Below the pieces are notes generated by a model. That model ran no database searches, was not told where the DNA came from, and worked only from the letters and a program-made list of their open reading frames with translations. The translations under genes were made by a program, and so were the position numbers. Of a DNA stretch of 64,000 bases, positions 1-12,400 are shown one piece after another. The DNA is taken from contig RWJK01001090.1 in the NCBI GenBank assembly GCA_004335835.1, positions 62,001-126,000 of the forward strand, read 5' to 3'. Each line of letters starts with the position of its first letter. Position 1 is the first letter of the stretch. This stretch comes from Scenedesmus sp. ARA3 (lineage: Eukaryota > Chlorophyta > Chlorophyceae > Sphaeropleales > Scenedesmaceae).

Positions 1-1133
1 GTGTTATGCAGCAGGCACGCCGCCTGCTGCTCACAGCAGCCTCAGGCTTTTGCGTCAAGCCTGCCCGCAACGCCCACGATCCAGCTGCAATCCTATCAAA
101 ACATGGGCTTTGACCCCAAAAGCGAACGCTTGCAGAAACACCAGCAGCACAAAAAGGCCGCACATTCTGCATGCCTGTATAAAGCTGTAAACAACAGCAA
201 AGCTCACATTCTGCACGGCCACGCACGGCAGCTGCCGTTGCACACCCCCTGTTGCTATGGTGTAGGCACCTAAGCACCACGTCAAGGCGCAGGGCAGCAG
301 TGCTGGCATGCACTGTTGCTCGACATAGTGTGCAGCTGCTGTGATGCACATGCACAACTGTTATGCACATGCTGCGATCCAAGCATGCATATTCTGGTGC
401 AGCATGGTCAGCTGGTGGTAGCATGGTGGGTGCTTGCTGCAGCATTTCAGCGTTGATTCCTGCCAAGCAGAGCGTACACGGCAGAACCAATGTTCACATT
501 CCTGAGCTCTGCCATGTTCAATCATGAACAGGCCAGATAAATCACCTCTTGCGCTGTGATACCGCCACACACATGCAGGGTGTGACAGCTGCCCTACAGA
601 GAGGGAATCTGCACCGCTGCAACATTGGAAGCGATGCTTGTTTGAATAAAATGCTGTGTACATAAGCACAGCTGTGTACTGAAATCCTGAAAACCGAATC
701 TGTTGTGGGTGTAATGCAGTCCATGCTGTACATGCAAAAAACAATTGCCCATGGTGCCTGCTGGTGAACAGGCGATGCAGGCTCACCCTGAAGCTTCACA
801 CTGGCACATGTTACTGCTGTGCAGATGCAGGGACAAACTCATGTCATAGTACGGGTTATGACAGCATAATATGGAACATGCGCAACCGTTCATGTGCACC
901 AGACAAATGCATAAATGCATGACGAAATAGTAGTAGTGTATTGCATAGTAGTAGCAGCAGCAACACGGACAAAGACCAACTGTAGAAGACCACCAGCAGC
1001 ACAACAGCTGCAGCACATTTCCATGAGGGCAGTTTCAGTGGGTGCTGTCGGCAAGCCAACCACCGCTTGAGCTGCAGGATTCGTCCATGTTGTTTTGAGG
1101 CGCTTGCCACGTGTCATCAAATAGCCGGCTATG

Positions 1134-1866
1134 TCAGCGCGCTCGGTAAGCGCGCCACTGCTGCACCATGCGCCTCTTCTGCCCGGGCGTGAATGAGTTG
1201 ACGCACCTGTAGGCACACATGGGCGACATGCAGCAGGTCAGCACAGCATACACAGCATGCAGCCGCTGATGCACAGCATATACAGCATGCAGCACGTCAC
1301 CACAGCAAGCACAGCATGCAGCAGGTCAGCACAGCACACCCAGCATGCAGCCGCTGATGCACTACTGCAGCATGTGCTGTAGCTGTCAGGTGGCTGGCAC
1401 TTCTCTTGCAGGCTCCTTGCTTGCGCTGGCATGCAGCTTGCAGGAACCTGCTATTGCTGGCTTGCAGGAAAGGGGCTTGCAAGAAAGCGGCTTCCAGAAA
1501 GGCGACTTGCAGGAAAGTGGCTTGCAGGAAAGCGGCTTGCAGGATACCAGCAGCCGGCGCACCTGTCATCTGTGTAGTCCTGTGGTGGGGCCAGCAGCAA
1601 CAGCAGCGGCAGCAGGGCATGGGCACAGCCGCAGCAGAGAGCATCAGCAGACGTATAAAAGCGAGTGCTGGAAAAAGCAACACATCTGTCAGTCAAGTGC
1701 CTGCAAAAGGCTCCTGCTTCTCTGCGCAAAGCTGCTTGGCAGTGCTGCAGGCAAGGCTCATAACACGCCAGCAGCAGGCAGGGTGTGTCGCATCACATTC
1801 GCTGCACCACTTCAAACCTAGGCAGCTTCAAGCACAGCGCAACCTCCGGAGCCTCGTCCCACACAT

Positions 1867-1927
<61 letters not shown>

Positions 1928-4900
1928 CACCATGTAGTTCTTCACCAGATCTGTGCCAGGCAGGTTGGGGCAGGAGTCCACGCGCACACACTTGAAGTTG
2001 GGGGAGGCAACTGCTGGTGTGTCTGCCACAAAGTCACCACCGTTGGCAGCATTCTTGGAGCAGCCACCCTGCAACATTGCACGGTGCAGCACATGTCATG
2101 GTGTGAAACACTGTCTATAAAAACGTCATGTTCTGTCAGTGCCAGCACCGCATGTTGATGCAGGCAGACCACCTTGCATTTTTAGAGCATCCACCCTCGT
2201 AACCACGCACGACGCAGCACGCGGCACTGTTTGAAGCTGCCACACATGTCAATGCCAAGAGCACCTCATCACAGCCAGGTTACTAACGATTAGGTCGCAG
2301 ATGAGCCAGCATAGTTGACAGGATGAAATTGCGGGCATGGCTGAGACTGCAAGACTGGCTCACCTGAAACACGTGGTACAAGCCCAGCTGTTGCAGCGCA
2401 GCAGAAGAAGCAGCGAAAATTGCACACGTGCAGCCAGAGGTTAGTAACCGCCGGCAGCAGCCACGTGCGTTGGGGCTGCACACGAGTAGCAACGTAACAG
2501 CAGGGCTGTGTACGACGCATTGCACAAAAATGCTGTGTGCTGCGGGGTGTGCCCTCCCATACTCAGTGCTGTACCAGGTTGTGCAATTTGGCAGGCTGTC
2601 AAGCTGTGCGTTGAAGAGGTGTATGCTGCAGCTCACAGAGCAGCAACACTGCGCACGTGTCTGTACCATTGTCCTAAAACCACCAGACACAGCGCTAGCC
2701 AGCAGCATGTGCATATGCATGCTAGACTGCATTGACAGAGCAGCAGCACAAACTCACCCAATGGCCAACCTGGGAGGAGCGATTATGGCAGGGCAGGAGC
2801 AACGGCAGCCGGCAGCACAGGCAGTGTGCATGTCAGCACCTGGTTTACCGTTGCATTGACACAGAACCTGCAGCAAACTGCCTGAATGCGCTGCATGTGT
2901 GCCACTGGCCGTGGCGGTGGCTGCAGTGCAACAATACTGTCAAGCGGTTGTATCAGAGAGGCAAAGCACATGCATGTTGAAGTCAAGCAGGCGACAACAG
3001 CAGCAACAGCAGCAGCAGCAGTGAAGTGTAGGTGCCATCCTTCATACAGCAGCAGCAGCAGCAGTAGCGCAAACTCATGGGCCCACCTCATGCACCAGCG
3101 TGTCGCCTTGGGCGTAGGCTGGATCGCCGCCACCTGTTATAACGGAATGCAGGATGACCTGCAGCAGCGACATGAAAAGGACCAGCAGGAATATTGCAGC
3201 AGGCTCCGACACAGCTGACAGAGTGACAGAGCGATGCACAATCGCGGTGCGTGGCGCCCACATTTGCTCTAGCGCAAGCTGCAGCAGCATTTGTACAACA
3301 CTATTGTACTCACAGCTGAGCCATAGACATTTGTTGGCACATGGCACCTGACCGTCCGTTTTCGATTTCAAAAAAAAAGGACAGCTACGTAACATGTCTG
3401 CTGCTTAATAGCATGTTTTGAATGCAAGCTGGCAGCGCTCCCTCACCACGCCGTCCCTGTCAGGCGTGTCCACAAACCAGTCAGGCATGGTGGCCCAGCC
3501 CAGCACGTCTTGACCAGGCTACATTCAATAGGGAACAGTAGGGGCAGGGAGGGTGCGAGATGGAAAGAGGAACAGGTGAGCCACAAATGTTGATGGTGCG
3601 CAGGGCTCTGACAGTTGGGCATGGCGGTCCAGCCGAACAGGTCATGATCGGACCGCCTTGAATGAGATAGCAGGAGCGGGGACAGATGTGAGAAGGCACA
3701 GGGTGAGCTCTAGGTTTTGAAATTGCACAGTGCATTGACAGTCGAGCATGGTGGCCCAGCCCAGCACGTCTTGACCAGGCTGCATTGAATGACAACAGCG
3801 GGGCGCATAGGATGTGAGGCGGCACAGGGTCAGTGTGATGTTGATAATGCGCGGTGCGCTGCTGAGTCTTGCATGGTGACCCAGCCCATACACCAACACT
3901 ACATGTGGTGGTGTGTTGACTACATGGGTGAAAGCAAGAGGTGTTTGTGTTGCATGGCTGCTGTGCTGAGGAGCTACGCAGTTCAGCAGTATGCCTGCTG
4001 TGGTCCTGCGTCTGCCAAATTTGGTTCGGTCAAATGAGGAATAACAGCAGCAGCTATGGGTGCCGTACAGCTGATGGCAGCACGGCAGCACACCAGGACA
4101 CATGCACAACACCACTTCCTGCACAACTGTTGCTGCCAGCAGCAGCTACACATCAATCAGGTGCTGTCATGACTTGCAGCACAAAGCAGCGCCCACCTGC
4201 CATGTGTATAGGTTGAGCACTGATGCAGCGCCATTGCCAGCGCGTGCACAGATGGATGTTTTCACCTGCATGCACAGCAGTGGACGCTGTAAGTTAGCAG
4301 CAAGCACGCTGACCCGCCACAAGGCTTGGGCCTGCTCAGGGGTGGGCTTGGCGGCACGCAAAAATCCATTTGGTCTTGGGGCCACGGCAGCTGCCTGGCT
4401 GGCACACAACAGCCAACAAACACACAACTGCTTGTTGGACATGCACCATGTTGTGAACTTTTGCAACTGTGGTGAAAGCACGTGGGCTTGAGCAAGAAGT
4501 GCCCACCTGCCGCTCCGTTGCGGAGCTCTGCCCCGCGGTGAACAGGTACCCCCCGCTTGTGGTATATCACTGCACGCTACGCAGGCTGAAACTGAACTGC
4601 AAGCACCTAAGGCTACCTTTGCTGAGCTGTGGTTTGCAGCTGCATGCCGAGCTTCTGTGCTGCTGCACACAGGCAAAGCTGCCTGCTTCTGCTTGGTTCC
4701 ATCCCTGCTATGCACCGCGCAACCTTCCAAAAACTACTAAAGCGCACCAACCACTAAACCACACCAACGCACATGGCACCTACCTGTCGCTCCGTTGCAG
4801 AGCTCTGTCCCGCGGTGAATAGGTACCCCCTGCTTGTGGTATACCACTGCACGCCACGCAGGCTGAAACTGAACTGCTGCCCATAGGCTCCATTCAGCAG

Positions 4901-6351
4901 CCGCATCTGCCGGTCGATGCGGTTTTGTGACACGTAGCCCAGCAGCCTGAACACGCCTTGGGTTCTGTTGACCGGCTGTTTGTACTGCAGGATGTGGAAG
5001 AAGACCTGCGAGGGGGCAGCACAGCAGTGCGCGATTGCCTTAGCAGGGAACTTTGACTGGCTAGGGCTCTGTTGACCGGCTGCTTGTACTGCGAGATGTG
5101 GAAGAAGACCTGCAAGCGGGCGGGGCAGGGCAGTGCGCAATTGCCTTAGCAGGGAACTTTGACAGGCTAGGGTTCTGTTGGCCGGATGCTTGCACTGCAG
5201 GATGTGGAAGAAGACCTGCAAGGGGGCAGCACAGCAGCACACAAGTGCGCTAGCAGATAATGTTGACTGGCTAGGGTTTGGTTGACAGGCTGCTTGTACT
5301 GCAGTATGTGGAAGAAGACCTGCAAGGAGGTGTGCAAAGCAGCAGCACAAGTAAGTACATCAGCAGAACTTTAGAGGCACACACAGCAGGCCTAGGGGCT
5401 TGCAAGCAGCAGGATGTGGAAGAGGACCTGCGAGGGGGCAGCACACGTGAGTACATCAGCTATTATGTTAGGGCATGCACAGCAGGCCCTTGCAAGCAGC
5501 AGGCTGTGGAAGAAGACCTACGACGTGGCGTGCAGGGCAGGGCGCATGTGCCTTAGGCAGCGACTGTAAGGACATGCACAGCAGGGGCTTGCAAGCAGCA
5601 GGCTGTGAAAGAACACCTGCGAGGAGGTGTGCCGGGCAGGGCGCCAGCGCACCATAAGGATCAGACAGCCACCCACAGTAGGGTTGGGACAGGTCTCAAG
5701 ACTTGGAGGCTGCAAGGGGTAGGGCTGTCTCTGCATTGCGCCATGCGCAGCCGTTGTAATGCAGCTTGAGCTGCCCGCTTGAAGGCGCTTGCGCTCAAAG
5801 CACTCCTTCAAAAAAGCATTGCCGTCATCCCACCTTGATGTCTGCCACTGTGCCTGTAGCTGCTGCCTCCACTCCATCATCACCACCACCAGCACCTCCA
5901 CCCTCTGCCGCCTCGCTGCTTTGCACCTGCAGTGCTTGCAGGCGAGCCTGAAATCGCTGCTCAGCTGCTGCCCGCTGCTCCGAGCTGCCTGCTGGTGTGC
6001 CGCACCGCTTGCGGCCCTGGTGACTAGGCAGGTCGCTGGCATCGGGTGCCCTGTTGCCGTATGGTTTAGGGTCTATTGTAGAGCTGCTATCTAGCAGCTC
6101 GTTTATGGCATCGTTTAGGTCCGCATCGTCGCTGTTTGGCGCTGCAAGGTCTAAGGGATCTGCCTGCTCTGGCGTGTCAGTTTGCACGACGTCGGCGTCT
6201 GCTGTAGAGACGGGGCCGGCAAGTGTGCTGCCTGCGTTACTGCTGCTGCCGGGATTGGCTGGGTCCAGGGGTGTTGCTGCATCAGCTAGATCAGGTGAGT
6301 TCAGATCTGTTGTGGGCTGCAGCAGCTTGCGCCGCTGCATTGTGCGCTGCT

Positions 6352-6383
<32 letters not shown>

Positions 6384-6565
6384 CAATGCTGCTCAGCTGA
6401 AGCAGCAGCAGCTCCTCGTGATGCTGCATCATCTGGCTCCTCTTGTTGCACCTGCTGCTGCTGTTGATGCTGTTGTGCAGCATTGGCTGCTGCTGCTTGA
6501 CAGCACCCTAAACGAGCCAGGCCCAGCACTGCTACCAGCACAGCCAGCCGCGTGCATGCTGACAT
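1134..6565 (-). CDS. Secreted M43 (pappalysin-type) zinc metalloprotease, 10 exons
   Basis: Extracellular metallopeptidase of the metzincin M43 family; about 476 aa. Exons in coding order: 5834-6565, 4784-5005, 4197-4265, 3447-3518, 3087-3158, 2758-2769, 2364-2387, 1931-2068, 1563-1579, 1134-1206. Lengths sum to a whole number of codons and every junction is GT-AG. Exon 1 starts at the ATG at 6565. It gives a hydrophobic signal peptide (MSACTRLAVLVAVLGLARL) and then a Gln- and Asp-rich propeptide. The catalytic domain begins with VFFHILQYKQPVNR. The zinc motif HEVGHWLGLYH (His388, His392, His398; HEXXHXXGXXH) is assembled from three exons. The Met-turn NYM-DYTDDRC follows, and the protein ends CVNSFTPGQKRRMVQQW and a few residues more. 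Family assignment is firm; the substrate is unknown, and cell-wall or matrix proteins are an inference. The introns hold many degraded copies of exon edges. Confidence 0.88.
1226..1545. repeat. Short tandem repeats in the last introns of the M43 protease
   Basis: Two arrays. At 1226-1360 a roughly 45-50 bp unit recurs about three times, built on CACAGCATGCAGC and GCCGCTGATGCAC. At about 1436-1545 a 15-bp unit close to GGCTTGCAGGAAAGC recurs six or seven times with point changes. Both lie between the 17-nt exon and the final exon and have no coding role on the strand of the gene. Confidence 0.8.
1869..1925. repeat. (CTG)n tract, about 19 units
   Basis: Nearly perfect CTG triplet run on the plus strand (CAG on the minus strand). 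It lies in the intron immediately after the donor of the M43 exon at 1931-2068. It is one of many such tracts in the window; others of similar size are at about 9443-9490, 21170-21215, 27312-27355, 54346-54395, 55650-55690, 56262-56302 and 58818-58865. Confidence 0.9.
3600..3905 (-). repeat. Three echoes of the M43 exon at 3447-3518
   Basis: Copies of the exon start (coding PGQDVLGWATMP in the true exon) recur upstream in the same intron at about 3620-3660, 3736-3788 and 3866-3900. They are spaced about 120 bp apart and increasingly diverged. Only the copy at 3447-3518 continues into a full exon with a donor. Confidence 0.75.
4499..4600 (-). repeat. Donor-side echo of the M43 exon at 4784-5005
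   Basis: About 100 bp downstream in the gene repeats the 3' end of the exon (coding YTTSRGYLFTAGQSSATERQ) together with the first intron bases, with scattered substitutions. It lies wholly inside the next intron. Confidence 0.75.
5006..5625 (-). repeat. Six tandem acceptor-side echoes in the M43 gene, period about 100-107 bp
   Basis: The segment GATGTGGAAGAAGACCTGC (minus strand: acceptor CAG plus codons for VFFHI) occurs at the true exon edge near 4999. Variants recur near 5094, 5201, 5305, 5412, 5501 and 5600. Each unit also carries intron sequence from the neighbourhood of the acceptor. The array sits just upstream of the true acceptor, as expected from repeated tandem duplication across the junction. 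Copies diverge with distance. Confidence 0.85.
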
Positions 6566-8396
6566 TTGTCACAATTTTCTGTTGTTCTATTGGTGCATGG
6601 CAGAGCGAGGCCTGCACTGCCCCAATGGTGCAGCTGGCCAAGGGAAGTAAGCAGGAAGTTTGCCGGACCTTTACTTTCGCCGGCTTTACGTACGCGTTAT
6701 CACCAGTACGTACTGTAATCAAATTGTCAAAGTTTCAGCGCTGTGGTGCTTGCATTGTACACCTCAGCAGGGTTCGGATGGGCGACCAGCTTGTGTGCCG
6801 GTGCGGCGTCTGCTGCACGCCGCAAAGGCCATTGTGTGCACAGTGATTTAAAGCTACAGTTTCTATTTAATAAACGTCCGAGTCACTCATGGGCACGAAA
6901 CGTTGATGTCAAGCAACAGTACTTGCAGCCTGCAGGTACTACCTGTAGTACAATGGCAACAGGGACAACCATCTCATCGCAGCCCTCTTCGTGGCGAAGG
7001 CAATACTACAGGAGCATCACATCAATTTCAGAGAGCCAAAAGCTTCGGCTGTGCACTCCTGCCAGGTGTACCAGGCCAGTGAAAGGTCTCTGCCTGCTTA
7101 CAAAGCTCAGGCTGGCCAGCCCATGGCCCCTGAGGGCTCCAGCTGTGGGGCCTGCAGCACATGTGCTGCGCGCCCACTACTCCATGCCACATTTGTCAGC
7201 GAACCCCCGATTGCAGCAACCAAGCAATTCAAGCAACCAAGTTGACATTGGCCGGCACGCCGCAACGGAACAGCAACATACCAACACACTTCCTGCAGCC
7301 GATGCTGTGTGCAGCAGACTCAGGAGACTCAAGGCATGCTGTGGGCACCAGTTGTGCCAGGAACACCAATCACACTGCTTCCAGTGACCTGTGACATCAT
7401 CTGTAATACAATAGAACAATGATAACAGTAATGTGTGCTATGCCATGTGCCTTCATGCAGTGCCACCAAAGCAGCTGGCACCTGCAGCGTGTGCAGCAGG
7501 TGGCACATTAAACGGCCAGCAAATCAGACACCAGCAGAGGCAAAAAGGAGTTGAAAGTAAAGATGGACAGTCTAGCATGACAAAAGCAAAGAGCACCTTC
7601 ATGCAAAGCTCGGCCAGAAGACCCCCCGCCCTGGGTCCCATGGTGCCGTGCTTTGTGGTGGCACCCGTCAAAGTGTATACAATGCAATTCCTGTGTGCAA
7701 GCGCACCTGCTTGCTCTGCTAAGTGGCTGGCAAGCACGAGGCAGCTTACACAGCACGCACTGTATGTTGAAAACACCAGCACTTGATCCTCGGAAAGGCA
7801 CATGAGCCCATCAGTGATGCACTTGATCCTCGGAAAGGCACATGAGCCCATCAGTGATGCAAGAGGCCATGCGCTGCAGCGCAGCTGCACAAACGCCCCG
7901 CCACAGCCCAAACCGGGGCAATATTGCTGTAACACTGCACTGCAACAGATGCAGCTTTGACACAAGCCATATAAATCCCCGCCACATTGCACACTTCACA
8001 TCACTTGGGCAACGCTACCAACAAACACTCACAGCCACTTCCTGCAACTGGACACATACTCGACACGAACATGACACCCTCGCTCATGATACGCCGTGCA
8101 GCTGATGACAGCCACCCAATTTACTCGACTGCGTGGCGCCAACCTGTGCACACTGTTAGATCAAACTTGCGTGCAGCAGCGTCCCTGCAAGCGGCCGCCA
8201 TGATGCAATTGCAGCAGCACCGTACTGCCGACTCCATATGCCCCTCACATGGTCCTGCTGTTCTCGCCAGAAAGATGGAAAGAATCAGCAGGCGGCGTCA
8301 ACACACACGCCGTCACATGGCCTTCACATGGCCAACCCCCAGTGCTCTCAAGTTGAAAATACAACCACCAGCTGGTGGTGTACAGAACACGTGTCC
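6566..8396. other. Intergenic: M43 protease promoter and HYDEF 3' untranslated region
   Basis: No exon chain with credible splice sites was found in this 1.8 kb. The half next to 6566 should hold the protease promoter. The half next to 8396 should hold the HYDEF 3' UTR; a minus-strand TGTAA, the usual green-algal polyadenylation signal, is near 7745. A perfect 40-bp tandem duplication lies at 7781-7860. Confidence 0.55.
7781..7860. repeat. Perfect 40-bp tandem duplication
   Basis: Bases 7781-7820 and 7821-7860 are identical, beginning ACTTGATCCTCGG and ending CATCAGTGATGC. The lack of any mismatch means a recent duplication or an assembly artefact. Confidence 0.95.
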
Positions 8397-9444
8397 TCAC
8401 ATGTCCACGCCCCAGGGCTCCAGCACGCGCCGCATCGCCTCAGGGGCCTGCACCCAGCTCAAGAACAGCCCGTAGTTGGTCACCGGCACGCCTGCGGCAG
8501 CAGCAGCGGCAGCAGCAGCAGGGGTGATCCTCTTGCAGGCACAAAAGTCCAATAAACAAGCACGGCGGAGCGGCTCTACAGCAACACCGCACAGCAAGAG
8601 CGGATGTGACCAGGTAAGAGCCTGTGTTGCTGGTGCTGACCAAGCACGCCAATGCTCATGCTGATGACGGCAGTGCCAGTGAACATCACATGCATGCAGA
8701 GCATAAGAGGACATGTGGAGCAGCACCGCCTGCCCTGTACCTGCATCCTCCATGTCAGCAGCGGCAAGCGTGATCCTCTTGCACGGTGCAAGTGATGCTG
8801 CTCTGCAGAAGCTATGGGGCTGTGTTGCTGGTGCTGACAAAGCAAGCCGATAAAGGGCACGCACTGACGCAAGCACTGCTAGTGTGAAACATTAGCACGC
8901 TAAACAGAACAGCACAAGAAAGAGAAATGCAGCAGCCCTGTACCTGCATCTTCCATGTCAGCAATGCGTGCCCGCATCTTCTGCGCATCGATCATGCAGC
9001 CGCCACAGTGCAGCGCCAGCTTGAACTTAGGCTGAGCAGCACCGCTGCTGCTGTTGCTGCTGCCCTCCTCTGCTAGGTCTGGGTACTCCCTGCGCAAGCA
9101 GCAGCACAACACAGCAGCAGCCGGGCAAATCAATACACACTGATCAGCGTTCACCATACTGCGCACACAAAACGTCAGGCGCGTATGCACCAGCTAAACC
9201 CAGGATTCTAGAGCACAATTGCTGCAAAACACTACAGCCTTGCCGCTAGCTCTCATGCAGTGAGCTAGATCGTGAACCACCCACTGGCAGCGCAGCCAGC
9301 TCACACATGTGCTGTACAATGGCCCTGTGGCTTGCAACTGGCGGCAAAGCAGTGCAAGAAGAACTGTCGGTGCCTCACCTGCCGAAGGCGTGCTCCAGCT
9401 GCAGACCCTTGCCACACAGCCGCTCCAGCTTCTGAGGAATCTGC

Positions 9445-9491
<47 letters not shown>

Positions 9492-12400
9492 CAGCAGCAG
9501 CAGCAGAAGCGCATGTACATGTCAGTGGCTGCTAGTGGCCGGCTGCAAGCTCAACATCCTTCCGTGATGCATGGCCTCAGCAGCCGCACACAGTACTGCC
9601 AGTGGATAACACCATTATACACAACACAACATTTGAAATATAGCGAATGCAAAGTCACCCTGAGCCAAAAAGCACCCACCTGCACCATGCGGATGTCGTT
9701 GCGTCATTTGCAGCGCAGTGGTGTGTGATGTGCAAAGCCAATGCACATGTTTACAAAATCTATCGCATGATCATCGCACCTGCACCATGCCGATGTCGTT
9801 GCAGTGGTCTGTGATGCGGTTGTGGTTGCAGGCCTCCGCAATCAGCACACGGTCGCCCGGCACCAGCTGCTGCAGCGCCTTGATGCCCTGCAGGCGGCAG
9901 CAGCAGCAGCAGCAGCAGCAGCGGCAGCGGCAAAGCACACATGTTGGTGTCAGTTGTTTGTTGGGCATATTCTGCTCCCGATCGCCCGGCACCAGCTGCT
10001 GCAGCGCCTTGATGCCCTGCACGCGGCAGCAGCAGCGGCAGCGGCAAAGGATGCAGGCGGGCAGTGTTGATCATCTGCTGAGGTAGTTTCAAGCATGCAG
10101 TGAGGATGCACGGGATAACCTGGGGCTGCACATTCGACAGCCCCTGTCAGACAAAGTTGCGTCATAGGGCTGACAAAGTTGCGTCCAGGTTGATGCACAG
10201 CGCAGGGTTTCTGCAAAAGCAGCCAGCACTGCGCAGGTCATTGGCACGGAGCAGCCCCATTGCCCAGCCTCCAAAGCTAAAGCAGGCCAGCCAGTGCTGG
10301 CCTCACCTCCACAAACAGCCGCAGTGTGCCTCCAGACTGCCTATGGATCATGGCAATGCTGAAAGTGCGTTGTGAGCAGCCTCACTGTACCACCCCAACC
10401 CTGAACAGCCAGCTGGTGCTGTCACTCACCTCCACGAACAGCGGCCGCCGGACTGCTTATGGATCATGGCAATACTGAACATGGGTTGTGAGCAGCCTCA
10501 ATGCACATCCCCATGATTCCAGAGACATAAGCATTGAGCTCACCTCCACAAACAGCGGCAGCTTGCCGCCCGACTGCCTGTGGATCATGGCAATGCTGAA
10601 GGTGGTGATGGGCAGCAGTGGGCGGCCCGACGCATCCAGCGTCCAGGGGTGCACGATGTCCATGGCCTGGCAAAGCAGCAGCAGCAGCAGCAGCAGCAGG
10701 GCGGCGGCAGCGGGTGTGCTGTTTCAAACTGAAAACATTACTGGATGTGTTACAAGCTGCGATGGACAGCAGCAGGACATGACAGCACAAACCTCATCAG
10801 CGCAATCAGGGTGCAGACAGCAACATACAAGGGCGCCACAGGCCTCCGCCTCACCTGGGAGTTTTTGACCAGCAGATTGTGATCCTAAACTTTAAACTAT
10901 CAAGCAGCGAGATGCAGCACATGCAGCTGCAGCACAGGTCACACACCTGTGAATCTGTGACCAGCAGCTTGGGCCCGTCAGCCTGCAGCAGCGGCTGCAG
11001 TGCGCACATGAAGCGCTGCCGCTCACGCTCTACAGCGGACGCGTCGCTGCTGCGCGCTGCCGCAAGGTCCATCCTGCAGCAGCAGCAGCAGCAGCAGCAG
11101 CAAAAGCAGCAGCCGCTCACGGTGGTGTTGGCGCAGTAGCAGACGGCCTTACTGAACGGCACGCTAAATGACACACAAACAGGATCACAGGCACACCGCG
11201 CCCACACAGTGACATGCTGCCGCACCTGTATGTTGTGGTGATGGCCCAGTAGTGCGTGGCCTCCTCCTGAACAGCAGTTCACATGACATGCAGCAAGATA
11301 TCATGCACACCACAGCAACACAGTGAAACACACTGCCGCACCTGTACGCAGTAGTGGTGGTCCAGTAGTGTATGGCCTCCTCCTGAACAAGCGCTTGGCA
11401 ATATGGCTCCCAGGGGAGATCTCAAAGATTTCAAAACCAAAGTACATCTGCTACACTGTTATGTAGGGTGTTACATGTGATGTAATGGCAGAGCCGCGCC
11501 GCACCTGTATGCCGTGGTGGTGGCCCAGTAGCGTATGGCCTCCTCCTGAACAAGCGCCTGCGGCCGCAGCAGCCGCATGCTGGGCGTTTCAGCATCCATG
11601 GGAATGTTGAGGAACACTGAAGCCTCGGGCGTCAGCGCCCAGTCTGGCAGGCTGCGCGTTGCTGGGCGCTTGCGGCTGCGCGTGACGCCGTCCTGCGATG
11701 CGGTGTGTGATGTGGAAGGTGCGGACAGGGTGCAGGTTGAAGTGGAGATGGCAAAGAGAGAGCACAGAGTCTGCGGGGGTTGCACTGCAGCCCTTCCTGC
11801 AAGCAGCAGTCGATTAGAGGGTGGGCCGCATGCTGGGCGTCTCCGCGTCCATGGGGATGTTGAGGAACACTGAAGCTTCAGGGGTCAGCGCCCAGTCTGG
11901 CAGGCTGCGCGTGGCGGGGCGCTTGCGGCTGCGCGTGACACCATCCTGCAAGTGCCACAGCAAGCAAGGGACATACAAGGTGAGAAAAGGTTTAACAAGT
12001 ATACATGGGGACTGCAGTGCAGTCTTTCCTGCAGGCGTTGGTTGGCCAGGGCTGCTAAGGTAAGAGATCAATGAGCGCTGCAGTGTGCACCCAAGCCAAG
12101 TCTAGGCAGTGGCAAACGTGGTCCTCCGCATAGCACAGTAACACGTAGGCCTGACATGACATGCAACACAGCAGCCGTTGGACAACGGCAGCAGCCTGGC
12201 AGCAGCAGCTGCCTCACCTGCAGGAATGACGCCACGCGGCCTGGCACGTCTGCTGTTGCATCGTGCAGGTCCAGCGTCAGGCTCAGCTGCCCTCCAGACG
12301 GGTCCAGCACCCCCTGTGGATCCATGCACAGCAGACAAGGCAAAATGGTAAGCATATAACTATGACAGAAAGATACAGCAGGTGGGATGCATAGTGAGGC

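Noticed and set aside
5006..5625. CRISPR-like spaced repeats
   Set aside because: The repeats are diverged exon-edge copies with period about 100 bp and non-unique spacers, in a eukaryotic intron. They are tandem duplications, not a CRISPR array.
6740..6850. Segment resembling part of a 5S rRNA (GGTTCGGATGGGCGACC)
   Set aside because: Only the short GGATGGG-GACC stretch matches. No 5' part or closing helix I could pair was found nearby, so the resemblance is probably chance.
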